Source: Prolixibacter sp. SD074
GTDB lineage: Bacteria; Bacteroidota; Bacteroidia; Bacteroidales; Prolixibacteraceae
Direction: 5' to 3'
DNA: 64,000 nt
Assembly (NCBI RefSeq): GCF_009617895.1
Contig: NZ_BLAW01000001.1
Coordinates: 1,541,001 to 1,605,000, forward strand
Shown: positions 45,863 through 54,018 of the stretch, piece after piece
Layout of the letters: each line of letters begins with the position of its first letter
How positions within the stretch are numbered: the stretch's first letter is position 1
Made by a program: the position numbers and the translations under genes
Notes under the pieces: model-generated
Databases searched by the model: none
What the model saw: the letters and a program-made list of their open reading frames with translations, nothing else
What the model was told of the DNA's origin: nothing

Positions 45863-46264
45863 TCAAACCCCGACAGCACGACAATGCGGGCACCAGCGGC
45901 CCTGCTTAATATTGTCGAGGGTTGATTGAAACCTGTGTCCGTGCTTACATTGCCACAACATTTTTGTTTTACAGTTCTTATATTCTTTTGAGAGGTATTT
46001 TCCACCCCTTTCACGGGCAAGAACATGCATGGCATTCACCCCCAGAGGTTGGTTGCCCGCACAATACGGGCACCAACTTTTTCTAACTTTAATGCTAAAC
46101 GGGGTTGATTGCCAGCAATGGCCTTTTGCACATTGCCACCACAATTTGGTTTTGCTATTGATGTAGGAATTAGATAAGCACATACCACCGTGTTGCATTG
46201 CTAATTTTTGCATTTCTTTAATTGATATTGTACCTGGCTTTTTCTTCACAATTATCTTGTTCAT
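45863..46264 (-). CDS. Tandem treble-clef zinc-finger protein
   Basis: 133 residues containing two repeats of about 55 residues: GGMCLSNSYINSKTKLWWQC..GHCW...SWCPYC and GGKYLSKEYKNCKTKMLWQC..GHRF...RWCPHC. Each has CxxGH...CPxC, a probable zinc ribbon like those attached to phage and homing-type nucleases (DUF4379-like). No nuclease domain is present. Likely a nucleic-acid-binding protein. The Schlafen-like gene follows after 60 bp; a strong terminator lies upstream, so these two may form a separate unit. Confidence 0.8.
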   Translation of the reverse strand: MNKIIVKKKPGTISIKEMQKLAMQHGGMCLSNSYINSKTKLWWQCAKGHCWQSTPFSIKVRKSWCPYCAGNQPLGVNAMHVLARERGGKYLSKEYKNCKTKMLWQCKHGHRFQSTLDNIKQGRWCPHCRAVGV

Positions 46265-46322
46265 CTCAAAAACATGAATTCATTCTATTATACTATGAAA
46301 AACATTTTTATAAGAATATAAA

Positions 46323-46356
46323 GCCTGCATGTTCCCGGATGATGGAACATGCAGGC
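46323..46356 (-). terminator. Terminator of the Czc-PII unit
   Basis: Perfect 13-bp stem GCCTGCATGTTCC (46323-46335) / GGAACATGCAGGC (46344-46356) with an eight-base loop, followed by a T-rich stretch on the minus strand. Ends the unit that starts at the operator near 53378. Confidence 0.85.
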
Positions 46357-46365
46357 GTAACAATT

Positions 46366-46701
46366 TTAGTCTTTATGCTCAACTACTTCCTTTCCCCTTT
46401 GCCCGTTTCGTATCCGGATAACTTCATTCACGGGAGAAACAAATATTACCCCGTCACCATAATGACCTTCCCCGGTACGGGCATATTTCACCAAACAATC
46501 CAAAACGGTCTCTACCTGGTCATCGGGAACAACCGTTTCAAGTTTAATTCTTTCAGTAAGTTTTGCACCTGTACCATTTTTCGAATGGCCCCATCCCTGG
46601 ACTTCACTAACAGTAATCCCAGGTGTTATGGGCAGGTTTTCAAGGGCGTCAATAACTTGATCTACCATATTAGTTCGAATAAACGCTTTTATTTCCTTCA
46701 T
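46366..46701 (-). CDS. PII-like signalling protein (copy 2), downstream of czcA
   Basis: 111 residues: KEIKAFIRTNMVDQVIDAL, GITVSEVQGWGHSKNGTGAKLTERI and VKYARTGEGHYGDGVIFVSPVNEVIRIRNG. The family signature RTGxxGDG has two extra residues (RTGEGHYGDG), and the T-loop has no Tyr at the modification site. It follows czcA by 20 bp in the same unit. PII-like genes beside CzcA/CusA pumps recur in Bacteroidota; their effector and target are not known to me. Confidence 0.87.
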   Translation of the reverse strand: MKEIKAFIRTNMVDQVIDALENLPITPGITVSEVQGWGHSKNGTGAKLTERIKLETVVPDDQVETVLDCLVKYARTGEGHYGDGVIFVSPVNEVIRIRNGQRGKEVVEHKD

Positions 46702-46721
46702 AATTTACAATTTTATAATTA

Positions 46722-49700
46722 TTATATTTCAACTCCTTTTCTACGCGGGGCAAACCATTTGTAAATACTTGGGAGTACTATCAATGTAAGCAGGGTAGAA
46801 GTTATCAAGCCCCCAACGACAACAGTTGCCAGCGGACGCTGTACATTGGAGCCAATGTCGCTGGCCAGCATCAAGGGCAACAACCCGAGGATTGTGGTCA
46901 GGGCGGTCATTAATACCGGACGTAAGCGATGCTCTGAACCGGTAATAATGGCTTCATGCATATCCTTCCCTGCACTTCGTTGCCGGTTGATATAATCAAC
47001 AAGTACCACCCCGTTTTGTACGGCAATACCAAATACTGCTATAAAACCAACCACGGCAGGTACAGAAAGGTAGAGCCCTGAAATGAACAGTGCGAAAATA
47101 CCTCCCAATAAAGCAAAAGGGACATTGGAGAATATGAGCGCTGCATAGCGCGGACTGCCGAATGCAAAAAACAACATTAAAAAGATAAGGGCAAAGGTAA
47201 TCGGAACCACTACGGATAAACGTTTCATGGATCGCTGCTGATTTTCGAACTGTCCGCCATATTCCACGAAGTACCCTGCCGGCATATCCACTTCGTTTTT
47301 CACAGCACTCTGAATATCCTGAACAACGCTGCCCATATCACGTCCCCTAACATTTAATTGCACATAGGTACGTCGGCTGGCTTTATTCCTTGAAATCATT
47401 TTAGGCCCTACGAAAACTTCTATATCCGACACCTGGTCGAGGGGCACTACATTCCCTTTGGCTGTTTTAATGGGAAGCTCGCGAATTAAGTCAAGCCTGC
47501 TGCGCTGGTCTTCCTGCAAACGGGTGTAAATGTTAAACCGCCTGATTCCTTCAAAGACCTGCCCTGCTGTTTTCCCGCCGATAGCCATTTCTACGGTATT
47601 AAAAAACTCATCCACTGAAACGCCCAACCTGGCCAACTCGGCACGGTCGGGAGTAATTTCTATTTGTGGTTTCCCGCTTTGCTGTTGCATTTTCACATCC
47701 ACGGCCCCGGGCGTTTCGTTACATATATCCCGGATTTGAGCTCCAATTTCATTGAGTTCATCCAGATCTCTCCCATATATACTGATTGCTACCTGGGCTT
47801 TTATACCGGTCATCAGTTCATCGGTACGAAGTTGAATGGGCTGAGAAACGTTATTGGCCAGACCGGGCACTTCCTTCTCTAACTTTTCTGCCATGGCCGC
47901 CTGCAATTCCTCGTAAGTCCTGCCCGTTTCCCATTCGTCCAATGGTTGTAGCGGGATAACGGTCATAACCACGTTTACCGGCTCGGGGTCGCTACCTATT
48001 TCTGCCCGCCCGACGCGTGCATAGGCTCCTTCGACTTCAGGGAATTCGTTTATCGCTTTTTGAATCTTTTTGGCGTAATCGACTGTTTTTGTCAGGTTGG
48101 CTCCCGGCGGCAGGGTGGAACGTATAACAATATCCCCTTCACGCAGGGTAGGGACAAATTCGGTTCCCAAAAACGGGACGATGGCTATACTCCCGGCCAG
48201 GAGTATAACAGCCACGCTAACCACAGCAAAAGGATGTTTTACTGTCCTGTTCAGAAATACCCGGTATTTCTTTCTTAAATAACCGAGAAACCGTGGTTCT
48301 TTATTTTTTGTTTTTTCCCTGATTAAATAACTCGTCATAACAGGTGTAAGTGTGATAGCCAAAATTAAAGCTCCCAGCATGGCAAATGAAATGGAATATG
48401 CCATGGGGCTAAATAGCTTTCCTTCGGTACCTTGCAGCGTAAATAGTGGAATAAAAACAAGAATGATAATGGCAACTGCAAAAACAATGGGACGTCCCAC
48501 TTCACGGGTAGCTTCTCCTACCAGTCTGACCATCGAAATTTTAACTCCTTTTTGTTTTTGTTCTTTTATGTGGCGCATCACATTTTCAACCACCACGATA
48601 GAGCCGTCAACCATCATACCGATACCAATGGCCAGGCCACCCAGGCTCATCAGGTCGGCTGTCAGTCCGATGGATTTGAGGCCTATAAAAGCAATCAGTG
48701 CAGAAACAGGGATGGAAATAAGCACGATGAACGTAGAGCGGATATTGCCCAGGAATAAAAATAGAACGAGAATTACTAAAATGGCCCCAATTCCCAGAGA
48801 TGAGGTAACTGTTCCCACTGCTTTTTCAACCAGCGTCGCTTGTGAATAAAACGGGACCAACTTCATGCCCTCGGGCAGAGAATTATTAATAGAGGCGATT
48901 TGCTTATCCATTCCATCAAGAATCTTTTGTGTGTTTGAACCCCATAGTTTGAGCACATATCCCGCCACGGTTTCTTTGCCATTGGCAATCATGGTGCCGC
49001 GCTTTATTTCAGCGCCGTGTTCAACCGTGGCAACCTGCCCGATGGTAACAGGTGTCCCGTTTTTTTCCGAAACGATAATATTCCGGATATCTTCCAATCC
49101 TTCATTGTGCGGCTTTATCCAGCCAAACCCGCGTACGAGGAACTCTTCCCCGGCACGTTCGATAAACGAGGCGCCAATATTCCGGTTATTTAAAATCAAT
49201 GCCTCGCGGACTTCTTCCATCGTAAGGTTTCGCGATAAGAGTGCATTCATATCTACATTTACCTGGAATTGCTTTACATCGCCACCGACACCCAAAACAT
49301 CTGTTACCCCGGGTATGGTCCGCATCCGAGGTTTGATGATCCAATCTTGTATGGTTCGCATTTCCATTAAGGAATAGCTGGTGTCTTTATCCACCTCCAG
49401 GGTGTACATCAATACCTGTCCCAGACCGGTAGTAAGCGGCCCTAACTCAGGAGTCCCAAGTCCCTCGGGTATGGCTTCTTTGGCTTTGGGCAAGCGTTCC
49501 ATCACCAGCCGCCGGGCAAAATAAATATCGGTTCCTTCCTCAAAATAAACGTTAACCCTCGAAAGGCCAAAAATAGAGGTACTTTGTACACGTTCAATAC
49601 CGGGCAATCCATACATGGATATTTCTACCGGGTAACTTATTTGCGTTTCCACATCCACCGGTGAAAGGCCGGGGCTGGAAGTAAATATTTGCACCATAGG

Positions 49701-49832
49701 GGGCGTAACATCGGGGAAAGCATCAATCGGGACATTTTTGTACGACCAATATCCTAAAGCGCCTACTGCTATTGCCAGCAATAGGACAATGATGCGGTTC
49801 TTTAAGGATATATTTATTATTTTATCTATCAT
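46722..49832 (-). CDS. czcA: Heavy-metal RND efflux pump, inner-membrane subunit (CzcA/CusA family)
   Basis: Proton-driven trimeric pump that moves metal ions from periplasm or cytoplasm through a TolC channel. 1036 residues with 12 helices: helix 1 near 10-30 (RIIVLLLAIAVGALGYW), the first porter loop to about 335, helices 2-6 at 340-500, the second loop, and helices 8-12 at 865-1025. The proton-relay helix 4 has IGIGMMVDGSIVVVEN with Asp and Glu kept, but the preceding DFG of some zinc pumps is absent, so the metal (Zn/Co/Cd or Cu/Ag) is left open. Followed by a PII-like gene and preceded by czcB (31 bp). Confidence 0.95.
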   Translation of the reverse strand: MIDKIINISLKNRIIVLLLAIAVGALGYWSYKNVPIDAFPDVTPPMVQIFTSSPGLSPVDVETQISYPVEISMYGLPGIERVQSTSIFGLSRVNVYFEEGTDIYFARRLVMERLPKAKEAIPEGLGTPELGPLTTGLGQVLMYTLEVDKDTSYSLMEMRTIQDWIIKPRMRTIPGVTDVLGVGGDVKQFQVNVDMNALLSRNLTMEEVREALILNNRNIGASFIERAGEEFLVRGFGWIKPHNEGLEDIRNIIVSEKNGTPVTIGQVATVEHGAEIKRGTMIANGKETVAGYVLKLWGSNTQKILDGMDKQIASINNSLPEGMKLVPFYSQATLVEKAVGTVTSSLGIGAILVILVLFLFLGNIRSTFIVLISIPVSALIAFIGLKSIGLTADLMSLGGLAIGIGMMVDGSIVVVENVMRHIKEQKQKGVKISMVRLVGEATREVGRPIVFAVAIIILVFIPLFTLQGTEGKLFSPMAYSISFAMLGALILAITLTPVMTSYLIREKTKNKEPRFLGYLRKKYRVFLNRTVKHPFAVVSVAVILLAGSIAIVPFLGTEFVPTLREGDIVIRSTLPPGANLTKTVDYAKKIQKAINEFPEVEGAYARVGRAEIGSDPEPVNVVMTVIPLQPLDEWETGRTYEELQAAMAEKLEKEVPGLANNVSQPIQLRTDELMTGIKAQVAISIYGRDLDELNEIGAQIRDICNETPGAVDVKMQQQSGKPQIEITPDRAELARLGVSVDEFFNTVEMAIGGKTAGQVFEGIRRFNIYTRLQEDQRSRLDLIRELPIKTAKGNVVPLDQVSDIEVFVGPKMISRNKASRRTYVQLNVRGRDMGSVVQDIQSAVKNEVDMPAGYFVEYGGQFENQQRSMKRLSVVVPITFALIFLMLFFAFGSPRYAALIFSNVPFALLGGIFALFISGLYLSVPAVVGFIAVFGIAVQNGVVLVDYINRQRSAGKDMHEAIITGSEHRLRPVLMTALTTILGLLPLMLASDIGSNVQRPLATVVVGGLITSTLLTLIVLPSIYKWFAPRRKGVEI

Positions 49833-49863
49833 ATTTGTCTTTTTTTAAATCTTGAACAATATT

Positions 49864-51063
49864 TTAATGACCATGTGCGGCGCTTCTTGTTTTTGAAGTG
49901 ATGGTGGACATCAGGTCAAAAGCCCCGGCAGTAACCACCGGCTCACCTATTTTTATATTCCCGGCAATCTCTACCCAACCGTTGTTTTCATTTCCGGTAA
50001 TTACTTCTACAGGTTTAAAACTACCTTCTTCATCTCCGGGAATGAATACCACTTGTTCGGTTTCTATCTTTTGAACGGCATCGACAGGAATAATAGGATT
50101 TTTCCTTTCCTCATTATTGATGATGCCCGCGGTTCCGTACATTCCTTCTTTTAACAAGCCTTTTTTATTGTTTACTACTGCCCTGATTTTCAAGGTTCGT
50201 GAATCCGGGTCAAGGGCATTGGATATCCAGTCTATCTTGCCCGTAAAAACTTTACCGGGAAGGCTTTTTACCGTCAGGCTGATAGCCTGTCCTGTTTGAA
50301 TGTAGGCAATATCCCGCTCATAAGCATCTACCATCACCCACATCTCGCTGTTATTTACAATATGTATGGGGGTGCTGTTGGGCGATAATGTTTGCCCGGG
50401 CGAAAGGTTTCGTTCCTGCACCACACCGGAAAGAGGGGAGTTTAGTACAAAATATGACAACGGGTAATCCTGGTTGCCCACGTTTTCTGCAGCAATTCCG
50501 AATAGTTCCAGGGTTGCTTTGCTGGATTCCAAATCAGCCCTGGCATTTTCAAATTCTGCTTTGGCCTGTAAATAGTCTGCTTCACTGCTAATTTTTTCCC
50601 CGTACAGTTTTTTCTCCCTTTGATAGGCTTTTTGTTTAGTCTGAAAATGCGATAACTGGCTCAGGTAACCGGCTTTAATTTTACCAAGTTCCATGCTGCT
50701 TAAATAAGCCAGGGCTTGTCCTTTCGAAACATTATCGCCCAAATCAACCTGCACTTTTTCTACCTTTGCAGAAATACGCGGGCCCATTTTTACGGTTTTA
50801 TCGGGGTTAAATTTAACCGTGGCGGGGCGCTGTATTTTTGAATTTACCAAACCACCTTTTAAAGGTTCTACAACAATTCCCATTTCTTTCACTTGCTCTG
50901 GGGTAATATGAACCTCCTGTCCATGTCCTTCTTCGGCGTGTTCTTCAGTCTCCGGAGCTTCTTCGGTAGCATGGCCTTCAGGTTCGCCCTCTTTAGGCGT
51001 GTTATTACATGAAGTTAAAATCACGGCAACAGAAACTATAAAAATTAAAAGTATTTTTTTCAT
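49864..51063 (-). CDS. czcB: RND periplasmic adaptor lipoprotein (CzcB/CusB family)
   Basis: Membrane-fusion subunit linking the pump to the TolC channel. MKKILLIFIVSVAVILTSC gives a lipobox, then an acidic His-containing linker (EGHATEEAPETEEHAEEGHGQ), a barrel-sandwich hybrid and an alpha-helical hairpin (about 110-190, YLSQLSHFQTKQKAYQREKKLY), a beta-barrel (SVLSPGQT-type NLSPGQTLSPNS) and a membrane-proximal domain. The His-rich linker may bind metal. 399 residues. Gaps of 12 bp to the TolC gene and 31 bp to czcA show one operon. Confidence 0.93.
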   Translation of the reverse strand: MKKILLIFIVSVAVILTSCNNTPKEGEPEGHATEEAPETEEHAEEGHGQEVHITPEQVKEMGIVVEPLKGGLVNSKIQRPATVKFNPDKTVKMGPRISAKVEKVQVDLGDNVSKGQALAYLSSMELGKIKAGYLSQLSHFQTKQKAYQREKKLYGEKISSEADYLQAKAEFENARADLESSKATLELFGIAAENVGNQDYPLSYFVLNSPLSGVVQERNLSPGQTLSPNSTPIHIVNNSEMWVMVDAYERDIAYIQTGQAISLTVKSLPGKVFTGKIDWISNALDPDSRTLKIRAVVNNKKGLLKEGMYGTAGIINNEERKNPIIPVDAVQKIETEQVVFIPGDEEGSFKPVEVITGNENNGWVEIAGNIKIGEPVVTAGAFDLMSTITSKTRSAAHGH

Positions 51064-51075
51064 TGTATTATTTTT

Positions 51076-52341
51076 TTATTGTACAAAATTTTGATTGGTT
51101 TCAAATTCTAAATCAGCCACTTGTATTTTATAATATGCAAGGGCATCGATATAACTTTTGTTAATGTTTATATATGATGTTTGCGCATCAAGTACCTTCA
51201 GGTAATCAACCTTGCCTTCCTCGTAGCTGCGCAGGGTGAGTTTATATAACTCTTCCGATTGTTGAAGCAGGTTACTTTGATACTTATCGACCTGTTCGAG
51301 TGCTGCAATAACCTTGCTGTATGCGCCTTTCACCCTGGCTTTACGGACAAGTACTGCATTTTGTTCCCTGTATTTTGTTGCAGCGAGGTTTCCTTTACTT
51401 TCCATTACCTGCCCCCGTTGGTTTACAGGCGCCCACAGCGGAATGCTGATCCCTGCTTCGACACCACGAAATTTGTTGCCCCCTATTTTTTGCGCCGTAT
51501 AACCACCGAAAATTTTGGGTAAATAGCTGCCTTTGGCCAGGCTGACATTTTTATCGGCAATCTTAGCCGTGAGGTTATAAATTAATAGTAGTGGATGTGT
51601 TTCTATTGCCTGTAGTAGTAAATCATTTAAATTTAAATTCAATAAACGATACGTTAAGCTATCGGCAGGTACGGCATTTTTCTCATCGGGGAAGGCCAGG
51701 AGAGCATTTAAAGCCGCCTGATTATTTTCATAATTGCTTTGCGCCACTGCTAATTCATTTTCAATGTTTGACAGAACAATTTGTGCCCTTTTTACTTCTA
51801 AGATTGGGGCTTTCCCCGCGTTATACCTTTTTTGGGCGGCATCCAGAAAATTTTCGGCCAAACTGATGTTTTCCCTGATTAGGTTGACTTGTTCACGGCT
51901 TCCCACTAATTGGTAATAGACTTTTTCTATCCGGGTGCGTAATTCAAGCTTCCTTTCCTGGAGCATAACTTGTGAACGCTCAATATCCAAATCACCCCGT
52001 TTTTTCCGGTGAATATAATTCGTAGGAAAATCAATGGATTGAGATATAGTGAAATTACGTTCATTATAATTACTCACACCGCTTCCTTTAGGGATTTCTG
52101 TCCATGACCCGGAAACTTCCGGATCCTCTACTCCCAGGCCGGTGATTGCCTTTCCTTTAGTGGCAGCGATATCTTTTTCCACAGCAAGTATTGCCAGGTT
52201 ATTTTTTACACCGATTTCAACGGCGTCTTCGAGGGTTATTGTTGTGTCTTGCGTTTGAGCTATTCCCTGAAGTGAAAGGAATAACATAAATAAAACAATT
52301 AACCTCACTCTTAGTGAAAAAGTTATGATTCTATTTATCAT
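51076..52341 (-). CDS. TolC-family outer-membrane channel (CzcC-like)
   Basis: Outer-membrane factor of the tripartite pump. Signal peptide about 1-28 (ends SLQGIAQ). Two internally related coiled-coil halves (about 100-220 and 290-415), rich in Gln/Glu/Lys heptads such as VNLIRENISLAENFLDAAQKRYNAG and YKLTLRSYEEGKVDYLKVLDAQTSYI, the two TolC OEP repeats. 421 residues. Upstream of czcB by 12 bp; a broken TRASH gene lies just before it. Confidence 0.93.
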   Translation of the reverse strand: MINRIITFSLRVRLIVLFMLFLSLQGIAQTQDTTITLEDAVEIGVKNNLAILAVEKDIAATKGKAITGLGVEDPEVSGSWTEIPKGSGVSNYNERNFTISQSIDFPTNYIHRKKRGDLDIERSQVMLQERKLELRTRIEKVYYQLVGSREQVNLIRENISLAENFLDAAQKRYNAGKAPILEVKRAQIVLSNIENELAVAQSNYENNQAALNALLAFPDEKNAVPADSLTYRLLNLNLNDLLLQAIETHPLLLIYNLTAKIADKNVSLAKGSYLPKIFGGYTAQKIGGNKFRGVEAGISIPLWAPVNQRGQVMESKGNLAATKYREQNAVLVRKARVKGAYSKVIAALEQVDKYQSNLLQQSEELYKLTLRSYEEGKVDYLKVLDAQTSYININKSYIDALAYYKIQVADLEFETNQNFVQ

Positions 52342-52368
52342 TTCATATTGATTTTATTTGTTAAAACT

Positions 52369-52839
52369 TTATTTATTTCTCTGTTCATAATATTCGTTCA
52401 TCGTTTGTTTATTCTTAAAGTAAACCAATTCAGGTTCCCCTTTTTCTTTTAGCCCGATTAATGCATCGGACTTGTTAATTGAATCGCCTGAAAAAGCATC
52501 GGGAACCATCGCAACTTCTGTAAAATGCTTTACCAGATGGTTAAAACATTCCTCGCTACAGAAATAGTACACCTTGTTTTTATAGGACACTTTTGAAGAT
52601 TTATGAAGCTGTATGTCATCGCCGTTCATACAAGCCCATTCGCCGGGAATTTCTTCTTCGTACCAAACTCATTTATGATAAAAAAACCGGGTGTCGCACT
52701 TATAGGTGTAGAAAGTCAGAACAGAAACTGTTGCGACCATCAGTAAACTAAAACTGATAATAAGTGTTCGATTAAACTTTTTATTTTCGATTTTTCGTTT
52801 TTCCTGTAATTGTTGCTTGCTTAACTTCTTCTTTTTCAT
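52369..52839 (-). pseudogene. Membrane TRASH/YHS-type metal-binding protein interrupted by in-frame TGA
   Basis: ATG 52837-52839 starts a Lys-rich N terminus and one membrane helix (TLIISFSLLMVATVSVLTFY), then TGA at 52669-52671 after 56 codons. The same frame continues VWYEEEIPGEWACMNGD and the Cys-rich VYYFCSEECFNHLV, ending at 52369. Full-length relatives in metal islands have exactly this layout, one helix plus an extracytoplasmic TRASH/YHS-like domain. The downstream part alone (86 codons from an ATG at 52629) would lack its membrane anchor. I see no SECIS-like reason for readthrough, so a nonsense mutation is the simplest reading. Confidence 0.75.
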
Positions 52840-52905
52840 AACAAAAGAATTAAGTATAAGACATTTGGCCCGGCTTGTTTGCCGGTTCGTTAACTCAAAT
52901 AAAAA

Positions 52906-53307
52906 TTAAGCATTTACAGGAGGTGCCCTGAGTGATTGGGCAGTAACGAAGAATTGTTTGATGAAAATGGCCTGATGGTCAAAAAAAGTTGAAGTAATAG
53001 TTTTTACAGGCGAAAAATAAGTTTGAGCAAAGATTCCAACTGTAAAAAAGTTAAAATAATCTGACTTGGTCTGATTTGAAGATGTAGTAATAGAGTAATC
53101 CGATGCCAGGATGTTAAATGCATGGCAATGGGAATCATTTTGTTCTGAAGTCTGCTTCTCCTGAACAGGGCTTTCGCATAATGATTCCTCTTCTGGAGAA
53201 TGCGTTATCTCAGAATGGTGATGGTGCGGTACAACAGCATGAGCCAAAATAATCAGCCCTGCCAAAAAGGTAAGAAAGTTTCCTATATGTTGTCCTTTAA
53301 AATTCAC
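52906..53307 (-). CDS. Small His-rich exported protein (hypothetical)
   Basis: 133 residues from GTG 53307 (an in-frame TAG lies just upstream). A hydrophobic N-terminal segment NFLTFLAGLIILAHAVVPHHHHS leads into a His/Glu/Cys-rich region (HSEITHSPEEESLCESP, NDSHCHAF), then an aromatic stretch, ending SLRAPPVNA. Probably periplasmic with metal-binding His and Cys. No formal family recognised; similar small proteins precede CzcC-type genes in other Bacteroidota. First gene after the operator at 53364. Confidence 0.7.
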   Translation of the reverse strand: MNFKGQHIGNFLTFLAGLIILAHAVVPHHHHSEITHSPEEESLCESPVQEKQTSEQNDSHCHAFNILASDYSITTSSNQTKSDYFNFFTVGIFAQTYFSPVKTITSTFFDHQAIFIKQFFVTAQSLRAPPVNA

Positions 53308-53343
53308 CGGTTTCTAAAACTTAAAATCATAAAATATGAACGT

Positions 53344-53378
53344 CAAAGATAAAAAAAAGTTGATGCAACCGGGTTGCA
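53344..53378 (-). promoter_or_regulatory. Fur-type 7-1-7 operator and promoter for the Czc unit
   Basis: TGCAACCGGGTTGCA (53364-53378), perfect 7-1-7 palindrome, then 12 bp, then TATCTTTG (53344-53351) on the minus strand, a TAnnTTTG box. Transcription would start near 53337, giving a leader of about 30 nt before GTG 53307. The palindrome is 3 bp past the stop of the truncated Fur-like gene. The same module is found at 40906-40940. Confidence 0.75.
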
Positions 53379-53381
53379 AAG

Positions 53382-53681
53382 TTATTTTTTACAGTTCGAA
53401 CAAATACCTTTAACTACCATATTCACACTTTCGAGGGAAAAGCTATTGGGAAGATTGATTGTTGGAACCGGAATGTCGTTTAAACAAAACGTTTGATTGC
53501 AAATTGCGCAAAGGAAATGGACGTGCAGGTCTTCGGGGTGGCACTCGCAAGTATCGTGACACAAAGCATATTTTACAGAGCCTGTTCCATCGTCAATGCT
53601 ATGTATCAGTTTATTTTTCTGGAATGTTTTTAGCGTTCGATACAATGTAACCTTATCTGCTTTTTCAAATTTTTGTTCCAA
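53382..53681 (-). pseudogene. Fur-family regulator lacking the N-terminal half of its DNA-binding domain
   Basis: MEQKFEKADKVTLYRTLKTF to CSNC matches the intact Fur-like protein (40945) from its residue 43 to its end; both CxxC pairs and HVHF are kept. The first 42 residues, with helices 1-2 of the winged helix, are missing: the frame continues upstream as SCAIWPELEQKF but shows no convincing homology or ATG. A 99-residue protein could still dimerise, perhaps as a modulator. I treat it as a 5'-truncated gene; the truncation point marks the end of the metal island. Confidence 0.7.
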
Positions 53682-54018
53682 TTCAGGCCAAATTGCACAA
53701 GAAGCATTAAACCATCCCTTTTCATTAAATAAGACGCGTTGGAAGCCGATGTAACATGAAGTACATGTGCTTGCGATTCATTCATGTCGAGAACACAGCC
53801 TTTATATTTCCATAAACCTGACGTTTATGCATGAGCCCCGCATCAGACGAAAGCCGGGTTCATCGTTCCGGATATCGCCATTTGAACACGTCAGGAAAAC
53901 ATATTAAGTCCGCTCATTCCGGATACTGTGATGAAATAATGTGTACTTTCACCGCATCAGTCGTTCTGCCACGACGCGTATTTTCCCATTCTAGTTCTTC
54001 ACCATAACAGGAAAACCA
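53682..54018. other. Island boundary / promoter region of the UPF0182 gene
   Basis: 337 bp with no gene. Contains CATAAAC (53811-53817) / GTTTATG (53823-53829), a small perfect hairpin, and two copies of TTCCGGATA about 60 bp apart. The sequence changes here from the AT-rich minus-strand island to the plus-strand UPF0182 gene. No tRNA, integrase or attachment repeat was recognised. Confidence 0.35.

Noticed and set aside
52669-52671. TGA in the TRASH gene read as selenocysteine or tryptophan
   Set aside because: Neighbouring broken genes have TAA and TAG instead, TGA is used as a normal stop elsewhere in the window, and no hairpin typical of a selenocysteine site was seen.
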